DNA of 17,759 nucleotides from Candidatus Magasanikiibacteriota bacterium (lineage in GTDB: Bacteria > Patescibacteriota > Patescibacteriia > Magasanikbacterales > UBA922), in the NCBI GenBank assembly GCA_023246565.1, contig JAHFIE010000015.1, positions 622 to 18,380 on the forward strand, written 5' to 3'. Both the position numbers and the translations under genes were made by a program. Under the pieces are notes generated by a model. The model had not been told where the DNA came from. It saw only the letters and a program-made list of their open reading frames with translations, and made no database searches. This document shows positions 7,190 to 13,839 of the stretch, piece after piece. The first letter of the stretch is position 1. Every line of letters begins with the position of its first letter.

Positions 7190-7218
7190 AGTATAGAGGG
7201 TAAAATCTGAACCGTCAA
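7190..7218 (-). promoter_or_regulatory. Promoter of the small RNA
   Basis: On the minus strand, -35 TTGACG (7213-7218), a 17-base spacer and -10 TATACT (7190-7195): five of six matches in each box. Transcription would start at about 7182-7185, just before the closing stem of the RNA. It is one of the best promoters in the window. Confidence 0.75.
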
Positions 7219-7261
7219 GCACAATCTTCGAACAATGATATTAGCTAGATTTACGGGTTTA

Positions 7262-8560
7262 TTATCCAATTTTTTTCTGAGAAATGCCCTGGTGTGGATG
7301 AACTGTGGACAGAGCTCCATACAAAAATAAAACCATCACGATATTCCCTATATAACTGGTATAAAAATAGTGATCAGACAGAGCAATAATAAGAAAGCCA
7401 CTCAAAAAAATACCAAAAAACAAATGCGCTTCGCGAACTCTGGTGATCTGCCAAAACATCTTTCGTAATGAGTAGAGAAAAAAAACAATGAAGCACAGAC
7501 CGAGTATTCCCCATTCTGCCAAAATAAGAAGTGGTACCAGATGCACCGGTTGATAGGACCATCCTGGGTGACCAGGATTTTCCTGTATCAAATTAGCGGT
7601 ATAATTCCCCCACCCCACCCCAATCATCAAGTGATTTTGAATAATCTGTTTGGCTTCAAGTATTCCACTTGCCCGTTCGGTTATGGAACGAACTTCAGAG
7701 GCTGAACGTATGAGCAAACGATTCTGAACCAATCCAAATACAAGACTGATCATAACAACCACCATAAGAGATACCGCATACACATCAATAAGCTGATCAT
7801 TGATATTTTTTTGTCGCCAAATTGAAAAGGTCAAGATTACCAAACCAAGGATAAGAACTGCCCAAGCAGAACGACTAAACGTAAAAACTAGAGCCATGGT
7901 AATTATGAGCACACTACTACGACACCACCATGATTTTCTAAAATTATTCTGCAAATACAATAAAATCACTACAACAAGATAACCACCAAATACATTGGGG
8001 TGACTCATTGGTCCATATGCCCGTAACCATCGGCCGAGTGTATCAGAAACAACAACAGCTGACCCAGCTGCTGATGGATCATGGAAAGACAAACCAAGCC
8101 ATGAAGTAGTAAAACTTGATTGGAAAAAAAATTGATATAAACCAAGAATCGATGGTAGAACCGCTCCTCTAACAAGCCAAGAAATAATTTCTGTGCGCGA
8201 TAAAATAGAACTTCGTAACAATAAAAAAAATCCTACTGCCCCAACTGCGTGGAGTAATGATTGCACTACCAAAATTCGATCTCTTACCATGAACATCATT
8301 ATGATCACATAGGCCAAGAGAAACCAAGCAGATTTCGAAATATTTTTTAGAATAATTTTCTTTTGATAAAAAGCAAACGCAAGAAGAGCGAACAAAAAAA
8401 TTTCACTCACATAGAGCCCAACAGTTCCATACTCCCATTTACTCCCCTGGATAAATACAGTCCGAACAATAAAAATAGTTTGCCATGGCAAAAGAACAAG
8501 GTAGCATCGCAATCCAAAGGAGAGAAGTTTATTTGATGACCAGTTCAGAAATGACATCAT
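7262..8560 (-). CDS. O-antigen ligase / Wzy-type polymerase-like membrane protein
   Basis: This 432-residue integral membrane protein has about 11-12 hydrophobic segments and fits the Wzy_C (O-antigen ligase/polymerase) superfamily, which transfers or polymerises lipid-linked glycans on the outer face of the membrane. Visible family features: SHPNVFGGYL (186-195), FTFSRSAWAVL (227-237) with the conserved Arg, ERASGILEAKQII followed by GVGWGNY (314-320), and the periplasmic-loop His in YQPVHLVPLL followed by EWGILGL (349-355). It starts 24 bases after the nucleotidyltransferase-like gene, so the two are probably co-transcribed. The next ATG is one codon later. In a cell without an outer membrane it more likely handles a surface glycan or teichoic-like polymer than LPS. 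Substrate unknown. Confidence 0.8.
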   Translation of the reverse strand: MMSFLNWSSNKLLSFGLRCYLVLLPWQTIFIVRTVFIQGSKWEYGTVGLYVSEIFLFALLAFAFYQKKIILKNISKSAWFLLAYVIIMMFMVRDRILVVQSLLHAVGAVGFFLLLRSSILSRTEIISWLVRGAVLPSILGLYQFFFQSSFTTSWLGLSFHDPSAAGSAVVVSDTLGRWLRAYGPMSHPNVFGGYLVVVILLYLQNNFRKSWWCRSSVLIITMALVFTFSRSAWAVLILGLVILTFSIWRQKNINDQLIDVYAVSLMVVVMISLVFGLVQNRLLIRSASEVRSITERASGILEAKQIIQNHLMIGVGWGNYTANLIQENPGHPGWSYQPVHLVPLLILAEWGILGLCFIVFFLYSLRKMFWQITRVREAHLFFGIFLSGFLIIALSDHYFYTSYIGNIVMVLFLYGALSTVHPHQGISQKKIG

Positions 8561-8584
8561 AAAAATAAAATATTCGATACTCTT

Positions 8585-9511
8585 TCACAAACGGTGCGAA
8601 CGCGCTTGCCACTCTTCTTGATAGGAAAGCCTCCGATCTTCTTCATGAAATTTAAGCATGGTATCAGACACTACCACGGCTGGTTCGGGAGCATGGTGTT
8701 GGCGATCAATACGCTGGCGTTGCCACACCCTTGCCCACTGCTCGAGCCAGTTACCACATTGACCTGACCAAAACCAAGTAATCATTTCTTTCATCTTTTG
8801 CATCACGTAACTATTTTTTACCAAGGATTCGCTCAAAGCTTCTTTTTCAAAAGGACAAAATGGGACATACTCTCGTGTCCATTCATTGTCACGCAAAAAT
8901 TGCGTGGAAATATTTTTTGGATCATATACTGGTACGAGCTGGTGTATCCAATATACTAAATAAATATCCGGTTCTGTGATTCTAATTGACGTAATAGTTA
9001 GATGCTTATTAGTGACATAAAAACTTAAACAAATACAATCAGTTACCTGCTGGCCACGACGACGGAGATTCGCAATTGAAATAAAACCAGTAATCAAAAA
9101 ACGAGTAAACCATAATCTGCCTTCTCGAATAATAATAAAAACATCAATATCACTTTCTTTGCTCGGCCAACCAGCTGCAACAGTGTTGCACACAAAAATC
9201 GCTTCAACAAAGGGAATAAAGCTGATAACCCGAGTAGCTCGTCGCGCGATTGACATTTTTTTTTCAGTCCAGAGAAGACGGCGACGGCGTATTTCAACAA
9301 TACTCGCACGACGAGAACAATGATAATACCCATTGGTTTTTTCCCAAGCTTGATCAGGGTAATTATCTAATTGATTTACAAAATCAATATACGAAAAAGA
9401 GCGTGGTGGTTGCCACAAAAAATGATAGAGTTCCCAAGCTGTAAGTGGATGAGAAAATTGATCAAAATAACACAGCGTGCGAATAATGGACTGCCGCAAA
9501 GCTTGTTCCAT
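8585..9511 (-). CDS. Nucleotidyltransferase-fold protein
   Basis: 308 residues. The N-terminus (about 1-60) resembles a small helix-turn-helix module, as seen in related proteins (pattern TLCYFDQFSHPLTAWELYHFL). A polymerase-beta-like nucleotidyltransferase core follows: CNTVAAG, then SDIDVFII near residues 117-124, the metal-binding Asp pair spaced as DxD. The usual GS motif is replaced by an NT variant seen in a subgroup whose pattern is GNS...SDID. The rest is unrecognised, with many aromatic and basic residues. Its substrate is unknown; proteins of this kind may nucleotidylate small molecules or proteins. It sits between the PRC-barrel protein (21 bases) and the ligase-like gene (24 bases), so it is likely in the same operon. 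Confidence 0.7.
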   Translation of the reverse strand: MEQALRQSIIRTLCYFDQFSHPLTAWELYHFLWQPPRSFSYIDFVNQLDNYPDQAWEKTNGYYHCSRRASIVEIRRRRLLWTEKKMSIARRATRVISFIPFVEAIFVCNTVAAGWPSKESDIDVFIIIREGRLWFTRFLITGFISIANLRRRGQQVTDCICLSFYVTNKHLTITSIRITEPDIYLVYWIHQLVPVYDPKNISTQFLRDNEWTREYVPFCPFEKEALSESLVKNSYVMQKMKEMITWFWSGQCGNWLEQWARVWQRQRIDRQHHAPEPAVVVSDTMLKFHEEDRRLSYQEEWQARSHRL

Positions 9512-9532
9512 AACAAGGTAAAGTGTGGCAAA

Positions 9533-9838
9533 CTATGTACCTACACTATCTTGAGTTGCTGGCAATGGTGGTGATTCAGTTTTTATTACCAAATGACGAC
9601 GAGTACCTTTACCCTGACGAATAACTGAATCATCAACGACCATTTCAGTATGCGTAATCTGGCGTACTTGCGCTCGATTCACCATATGACGACGAGAACG
9701 AAAAAGAGATGAAATCACCACATAGTGAGTAATGATTTGTTCATCAGTTTCGATTTCAAAACCACGAATTCGACCTAAAACCGTTCCTGAAACGGTTTTT
9801 ACAACGAGACGTGATAGAGCTTTATCAGTAAGACGCAT
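9533..9838 (-). CDS. PRC-barrel domain protein
   Basis: 101 residues. Residues 1-70 follow the PRC-barrel pattern: an opening strand with L..L..KTV.G..LGRI.GFEIE, then a strand pair with Y.V....F, and a final strand with V....ITHTEMVVDDS. PRC barrels are small beta-barrels found in the ribosome-maturation protein RimM and in stand-alone proteins of unclear role, so no reaction is assigned. The last 30 residues are a basic, then Pro/Ser-rich tail. It starts 3 bases after the yidC stop, which implies translational coupling with the insertase. No signal peptide is present, so it is likely cytoplasmic. Confidence 0.7.
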   Translation of the reverse strand: MRLTDKALSRLVVKTVSGTVLGRIRGFEIETDEQIITHYVVISSLFRSRRHMVNRAQVRQITHTEMVVDDSVIRQGKGTRRHLVIKTESPPLPATQDSVGT

Positions 9839-9841
9839 ACC

Positions 9842-10594
9842 TTAAGAAACTATTTTTCCTTCCACAATAGTATTGTTTGGAGCACCATGATGTTTTAAAA
9901 CAACGATCTGTTGAAGCGCGGTTAATACTGTGGAAAAAAACCAGTACAAGGTCAAACCAGCGGGCAATGTCCAACCAATAAAAACCGTTAAAACCGGCAT
10001 CACATAAAGCATTTGTTTATTCATCATACTGGCCATGTCAGGTCCTGAATCTTTGGAAACTGGCGTTGATGACACAGGATTTTTTCGAACCATGCTCCGA
10101 GCCTGCCAATATTGTGAAAGACCTGCCAAAATAGCGAGAACAATACTAGGTTGTTGTAAATCTATCATACCAAGAGACACCGTCTTAATCGCTCCTGGGT
10201 TGGGAATAAATGAGTAAAGAAGTCCGGTAAATTCATTTGATTTCAAAAGTGCTTGAAGAACCCAATACAATGCGATAAAAACCGGTAATTGAATAAGAAT
10301 GGGTAAACAAGAACTCATGGGGTTTACTTTGTGTTCTTTGTACACTCGCATGGTTTCTTGCGCTAATTTTTGTTGATCCTCTTTATGTTCTTTTTTGAGT
10401 GCTTCTAATTTTGGTTGCAATTCAGTGAGGGCTCGCTGTGCTTTGATGGATGATGAGGTGAGAGGATAAAGAACAATTTTAATAATAATCGTGACCAGAA
10501 TTATTACAATACCCATGTCAGGGACTACTCCGTATAATCCAACAAAAATATTCAGAATGGGCTGATAAATGAGGGCAGTAAAAAAAGCTTTCAT
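9842..10594 (-). CDS. yidC: Membrane protein insertase YidC/Oxa1
   Basis: YidC inserts and folds proteins in the cytoplasmic membrane. The 250 residues hold the five-segment core without the large periplasmic domain of proteobacterial YidC. Visible parts: the first segments with MGIVIILVTIIIKIVLYPL (27-45), the cytoplasmic coiled-coil loop with LQPKLEALKKEHKEDQQKL, NPMSSCLPILIQLPVFIALYWVL, a middle segment ending in QYWQARSM, and the paired C-terminal segments GWTLPAGLTLYWFFSTVLTALQQ. The position equivalent to the conserved groove arginine appears to be Lys 39, which keeps the charge. It does not sit in the usual rpmH-rnpA-yidC cluster; nusA lies upstream and a PRC-barrel gene directly downstream. 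Confidence 0.95.
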   Translation of the reverse strand: MKAFFTALIYQPILNIFVGLYGVVPDMGIVIILVTIIIKIVLYPLTSSSIKAQRALTELQPKLEALKKEHKEDQQKLAQETMRVYKEHKVNPMSSCLPILIQLPVFIALYWVLQALLKSNEFTGLLYSFIPNPGAIKTVSLGMIDLQQPSIVLAILAGLSQYWQARSMVRKNPVSSTPVSKDSGPDMASMMNKQMLYVMPVLTVFIGWTLPAGLTLYWFFSTVLTALQQIVVLKHHGAPNNTIVEGKIVS

Positions 10595-10691
10595 AATGAG
10601 GGACGAAGAAATAAAATCAAAGATGAATTGGAAAGTTTGAGAACGAATAAAGCATAGATAAAAAGAGACACAGGCTTTTATCTACGGTCAA

Positions 10692-10700
10692 AGTATACCA
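10692..10700 (-). promoter_or_regulatory. Possible extended -10 promoter of yidC
   Basis: On the minus strand TGGTATACT, an extended -10 with TG one base before TATACT (10692-10697). It lies just after the nusA stop. There is no convincing -35. The 109-base gap to yidC also has a 9-bp AT-rich stem (TAGATAAAA/TTTTATCTA) without a T-run. yidC may instead be read from the nusA promoter. Confidence 0.35.
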
Positions 10701-10703
10701 CAC

Positions 10704-11930
10704 CTAGGCATTTGATTCCTCGGTTGGGTTCGCTACTTCTGTATCAGTTGTCTCTGAAACGGTGTGATCCTGATCGGCCTCAGTAACTTCACCACCAATC
10801 TGTTCAACCGTAATTTTCCAACCCGTGAGTTCAGTGGCAAGACGTACATTTTGTCCTTCACGACCAATTGCTAAAGAAAATTGATCAGGATTTACCCGTG
10901 CGATTGCTTCTTTGGTTGAATCATTGAGTTCAACTTCAGCAATTTTTGCTGGTGACAAAGCTTGTTTAATATAATGAACAGCATCATCACTATATTGGAT
11001 AATATCAACTTTTTCACCACCTAATTCTTCAATAATCGTGGTAATCCGACTCCCCCGCTGACCAATACAAGCACCAATAGGGTCAATACTATCTTCAGTA
11101 GTAAAGACAGCGACTTTTGATCGATTACCTGCATCGCGGGCAATGCCTTTTAATTGCACATCACCATTCGCGACTTCAGGAATTTCTTGTTCAAAAATAA
11201 CTTGAACCATGCGTTTATCAGCGCGCGACAAAATAATTTCCGGACCCCGAACACCCATGTCAACAGAGACAACATAAAATTTCAAACGTGCGCCAAGTTT
11301 ATGATGTTCGCGACGAATTTGTTCTGAAGGCGGTACGGTGCCTGTGACTTTTCCCAAATCAATAATAAGACCACCACTTCGATCAAAGCGTTGAACAAAA
11401 CCATGAACAATTGAGCCCTGCTGTTTTTTAAAATCTTCCATGACCGTGCTGCGTTCTGCTTCACGTAATTTTTGAATAATAACCTGCTTTGCGGTCTGTG
11501 CAGCCATTCGACCAAAATCACCAGGTACTTCGAGGGGAATAATCAAGGTTTCACCAAGTGCAGCATGAGCTTTTATGGCTTTAGCCTCGGTTATCATAAT
11601 TTCAGTCTTGGGATTAAACCGAGCAAGATCAGCAACTTCTTCTTCAGACAATTCTCTTTGTTCTTTACGAGCTTGTTCACGGCGTTCAGTGAGTTCAACT
11701 TGAGCTTTTTCTAATTCTTCTGGCGCAATATCTTCAACAACAATTTTTTCATCCCATACCTGCATATCACCAAGTTCAGGATCATATTTTACGTGAATAT
11801 TTTGTTGACGGTTACCAAAATCTTTTCGATATGCAGCCCCAAGTGCTGACTCGAGTGCTTCAAGCACTGTTTCATAATTAAGACCTTTATCATCACAAAG
11901 AATTTGAATCGCCTTGGTGATATCTGACAT
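10704..11930 (-). CDS. nusA: Transcription termination/antitermination factor NusA
   Basis: NusA binds RNA polymerase and nascent RNA and modulates pausing, termination and antitermination. Domain order in the 408 residues: polymerase-binding N-domain (1-150) with a charged Glu/Arg-rich insertion at about 70-105; S1 domain (about 172-236, GSIVHGFVQRFDRSGGLIIDL); KH1 with loop GQRG (290-293); KH2 with loop GREG (356-359); and an acidic tail of about 30 residues. It lacks the C-terminal acidic repeats of enterobacterial NusA. The start is the ATG at 11928-11930; no Shine-Dalgarno is visible. A promoter at 11986-12014 is followed by a terminator-like hairpin in the leader, which suggests self-control. 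No rimP, rbfA or infB neighbours are seen. Confidence 0.97.
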   Translation of the reverse strand: MSDITKAIQILCDDKGLNYETVLEALESALGAAYRKDFGNRQQNIHVKYDPELGDMQVWDEKIVVEDIAPEELEKAQVELTERREQARKEQRELSEEEVADLARFNPKTEIMITEAKAIKAHAALGETLIIPLEVPGDFGRMAAQTAKQVIIQKLREAERSTVMEDFKKQQGSIVHGFVQRFDRSGGLIIDLGKVTGTVPPSEQIRREHHKLGARLKFYVVSVDMGVRGPEIILSRADKRMVQVIFEQEIPEVANGDVQLKGIARDAGNRSKVAVFTTEDSIDPIGACIGQRGSRITTIIEELGGEKVDIIQYSDDAVHYIKQALSPAKIAEVELNDSTKEAIARVNPDQFSLAIGREGQNVRLATELTGWKITVEQIGGEVTEADQDHTVSETTDTEVANPTEESNA

Positions 11931-11948
11931 ACATGTTCAATAAGATAT

Positions 11949-11975
11949 AAAAAAACCAGCTCTTATAAAGCTAGT
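11949..11975 (-). terminator. Terminator-like hairpin in the nusA leader
   Basis: On the minus strand ACTAGCTTT pairs with AGAGCTGGT (arms 11967-11975 and 11955-11963; 9 bp with two G-T pairs; loop ATA), followed by seven T (11949-11955). It lies after the predicted nusA promoter and 19 bases before the nusA ATG. It could be the terminator of the GC-rich gene upstream, an attenuator of nusA, or both. Confidence 0.7.
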
Positions 11976-11985
11976 CATTGTCAAG

Positions 11986-12014
11986 AGGATACCAGGAAAA
12001 AAATGCTTTGTCAA
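11986..12014 (-). promoter_or_regulatory. Promoter of nusA
   Basis: On the minus strand, -35 TTGACA (12009-12014, perfect), a 17-base spacer and -10 TATCCT (11986-11991, four of six). The start of transcription would be near 11979, so the message would begin almost directly with the hairpin at 11955-11975. Confidence 0.6.
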
Positions 12015-12036
12015 ATGAATGTAATGGGGTGTTTGA

Positions 12037-12083
12037 TGGGGTCCTGACTCAACCACGTTGGTTCGTGAGAATCAATGGACCCC
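12037..12083 (-). other. GC-rich 3' hairpin after the GC-rich gene
   Basis: GGGGTCC (12038-12044) pairs with GGACCCC (12077-12083), enclosing an inner stem CTC/GAG plus AACCA/TGGTT around CGT. It starts 3 bases after the stop codon. No T-run follows, so it is either a 3'-end stabiliser or works together with the downstream T-ended hairpin at 11949-11975. It marks the left limit of the GC-rich island. Confidence 0.5.
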
Positions 12084-12086
12084 GTT

Positions 12087-12878
12087 CTAGGGCTGCCTGA
12101 CCCAGTGGCCGTAGACCAAGCCGCAGGAGTGACGCTTGTCAGCCGGGAAGGCTCGACCAGTGACCGTGAGTCTACGCACGGGTCTGTTCGTGATCTCGTC
12201 AAGACCAGCGTCGGGTTGGAAGCTGAAAGTCCGATCCGTGTCGCGCCAGGTCACGCCACCGCAGTCCAGGAAGGGCTTGCCAAAGGTCTTCTCGACCTTC
12301 ACAAGTTCTGGATGCATAGCAATGGCCATCGCAGTGTCGATGGCGCCGGTGAGGGCGAAGTTGTCGGAAAGACGCTTGACGACCTCGTACGCGCCCGTGA
12401 TTGGGACGTTCGGGATCGCGTCCGGGAAGTAGATGGCGACGACGGGTCGTTGTGCCATGGTGGCAATGACTCGGTCATGGCGTGTTCCTCGAACCACGGT
12501 CACACACCCCGTGATCCTCCCCTCGTGCGAGACAATAAACTTGAACTCATGGTCATCGAATGCATCTGCGCACGAGTTCTTCACGATCCCGAGGTAGGTG
12601 TGGCCGAATGAATTCCCGTAGCCGTACGCTTGCGGATCCTTCGGCAGGAGGATGACCTCATGCCGGCCGTTGAGAAGGTTGGAAACCGTCGGATCAACTG
12701 CGATCTCCGCGAGGAGTGCAGCTGCCTGGGTCTCAACCTCTTCGATCGTCAGCGAACACGGTTCTGGTAGAAACCTCTGCAGGCGTTTGTATGCCTGCGA
12801 GAGATCGGAGATCTCTCGGCGAGACCCCCCTCCGTCATCCAGGGGCCAAATACAACGCCCCTTGTGGTCAACTAACAT
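12087..12878 (-). CDS. GC-rich orphan gene, unknown function
   Basis: I do not recognise this 263-residue protein. It has no signal peptide or membrane segment, so it is probably cytoplasmic, with five cysteines (9, 41, 103, 125, 206) and a sixth at 252. The segment about 86-185 (YGYGNSFGHTYLGIV...GCVTVVRGTRHD...AVAIYFPDAIP) looks like an alternating alpha/beta fold. The base content is strikingly different: a sampled stretch (12121-12180) has 39 G+C in 60 against 21 in 60 within the start of nusA, with G/C-ending codons. This suggests transfer or special selection. It has a full private expression unit: promoter 12917-12944, strong GAGGAG Shine-Dalgarno 8 bases before the ATG (a rarity in this window), and the 3' hairpin at 12037-12083. 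An antisense frame is open for 178 codons, but it lacks these signals. Confidence 0.8.
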   Translation of the reverse strand: MLVDHKGRCIWPLDDGGGSRREISDLSQAYKRLQRFLPEPCSLTIEEVETQAAALLAEIAVDPTVSNLLNGRHEVILLPKDPQAYGYGNSFGHTYLGIVKNSCADAFDDHEFKFIVSHEGRITGCVTVVRGTRHDRVIATMAQRPVVAIYFPDAIPNVPITGAYEVVKRLSDNFALTGAIDTAMAIAMHPELVKVEKTFGKPFLDCGGVTWRDTDRTFSFQPDAGLDEITNRPVRRLTVTGRAFPADKRHSCGLVYGHWVRQP

Positions 12879-12900
12879 GGCTTTTTCTCCTCGTAAAGCC
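12879..12900 (-). promoter_or_regulatory. Hairpin presenting the Shine-Dalgarno of the GC-rich gene
   Basis: On the minus strand GGCTTT (12895-12900) pairs with AAAGCC (12879-12884), leaving ACGAGGAGAA in the loop, directly before the ATG. The ribosome binding site is thus displayed in the loop of a 6-bp stem. Confidence 0.6.
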
Positions 12901-12916
12901 GTTAAGAAACATAACT

Positions 12917-12944
12917 AAAATACTCCAAATTAAATTTTTGTCAA
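12917..12944 (-). promoter_or_regulatory. Promoter of the GC-rich gene
   Basis: On the minus strand, -35 TTGACA (12939-12944, perfect), a 16-base spacer and -10 TATTTT (12917-12922). The start would be near 12910, giving a leader of about 30 bases that includes the Shine-Dalgarno hairpin. The promoter itself is AT-rich like the host. Confidence 0.65.
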
Positions 12945-13003
12945 ATTTTTTAAAAATTTAACTACAAGATATATTTTTTGAATGATACTTTCATGATCGT
13001 AAT

Positions 13004-13046
13004 GAGATAAAAAATAAAATAAATCCAACGGTTACGTTGGATTTAT
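13004..13046 (-). terminator. Intrinsic terminator of the 13125-13748 gene
   Basis: An 11-bp perfect stem ATAAATCCAAC/GTTGGATTTAT (13019-13029 and 13036-13046) with a 6-base loop is followed on the minus strand by a T-rich run (TTTATTTTTTATC). It lies about 80 bases after the stop. On the plus strand a T-run also follows about 12 bases later, so it might work both ways. Confidence 0.75.
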
Positions 13047-13124
13047 TGATGAAATGATCTTTTTTGAAAATTACAGAATCATTGATCTGAATTAGGGGGG
13101 TAATCAAGGCAAAACGAGGAGAAA

Positions 13125-13748
13125 CTATGGTGTTGTTGATGTGGGAGCGCTAATAGTCACCTCCATAACGTCATCAATTTTTAAATTGGGAAAATTGTAA
13201 ATCTCATCATTGCCTTTAACGAAAACAAATATGGTCGCAGTACTATATTTAGGTTCAAAGGTATAGGAGCGGTGCTTACTCCAAACTGTCTTCTGTGCAA
13301 TCACATTCTTCAAGTACTTATCAGAATCAGAAATTGCGTAGGGTGAAGTGTTTGATTCATAAAAACCATAGCTTATGTTCGGAACTGTTTTTTCAACCAA
13401 TGCAGTAAGACTAATAGTTTTGGTTTTTATGTTTTTTTGTGTCTCAACATGGACGCTACCATCATCTTTATTCATATCTTTTTTATTGGCTACATACTTT
13501 TGACCATTTGTACCGTTCACATTGATTTTTATTTCTTTTAAAAGTGGATGCCCTGCTGCTGTAAGCGGTAATGGTCCACTAGGTCCACCATTAGCAGCTA
13601 ATTGTGTTTTTCCGGACTGTTTTGGAAAATACGTCAACGCAGCTGCTGCTACCAGCGAAGCAGAACCTAAAATTAATACAGCGACCGCGACCATGGTGTT
13701 GGTGATGGTACTAGTCTTGGTACTCGTCAGTGTAGATTTTTTACCCAT
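13125..13748 (-). CDS. Exported or membrane-anchored protein, unknown family
   Basis: Not recognised. In this 207-residue protein a basic, Thr/Ser-rich start (1-17) is followed by one hydrophobic segment (about 19-39, MVAVAVLILGSASLVAAAAL), a signal anchor or uncleaved signal. The outer part begins with a Gly/Pro linker (52-68), then looks beta-rich and ends in a Thr/Ser/Pro tail. Residues 173-199 (FVKGND.I...PN..IDDVMEV) resemble residues 209-237 of the exported protein at 3490-4506, so the two may share a surface domain. An extended -10 promoter lies upstream (13828-13836) and a terminator downstream. It may be a surface or adhesion-type protein, but this is not shown. Confidence 0.8.
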   Translation of the reverse strand: MGKKSTLTSTKTSTITNTMVAVAVLILGSASLVAAAALTYFPKQSGKTQLAANGGPSGPLPLTAAGHPLLKEIKINVNGTNGQKYVANKKDMNKDDGSVHVETQKNIKTKTISLTALVEKTVPNISYGFYESNTSPYAISDSDKYLKNVIAQKTVWSKHRSYTFEPKYSTATIFVFVKGNDEIYNFPNLKIDDVMEVTISAPTSTTP

Positions 13749-13827
13749 ACAAAAATAAAAAGAGAAAAATAATATTTTTTAGATTAATGTACGCTTCAAA
13801 ATTATGGTCATTCTACAATCAAAAAAA

Positions 13828-13836
13828 GTATATCAC
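13828..13836 (-). promoter_or_regulatory. Possible extended -10 promoter of the 13125-13748 gene
   Basis: On the minus strand TGATATACT: TG plus one base before TATACT (13828-13833). No good -35 is found at 17 bases. It sits just after the stop of the AAA+ gene, giving a leader of about 70 bases. Confidence 0.4.
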
Positions 13837-13839
13837 AGA

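Noticed and set aside
6982..7320. Minus-strand open frame of 112 codons through the small RNA and groESL promoter
   Set aside because: It runs through a promoter, a terminator with T-run, another promoter and the CIRCE, and overlaps the end of the ligase-like gene. It is not protein-like.
12075..12611. Plus-strand open frame of 178 codons across the GC-rich gene
   Set aside because: High G+C leaves long antisense frames open. The minus-strand frame is longer (263 codons) and has promoter, Shine-Dalgarno and 3' hairpin; the plus frame has none of these and reads as low-complexity Asp/Val/Gly-rich sequence.
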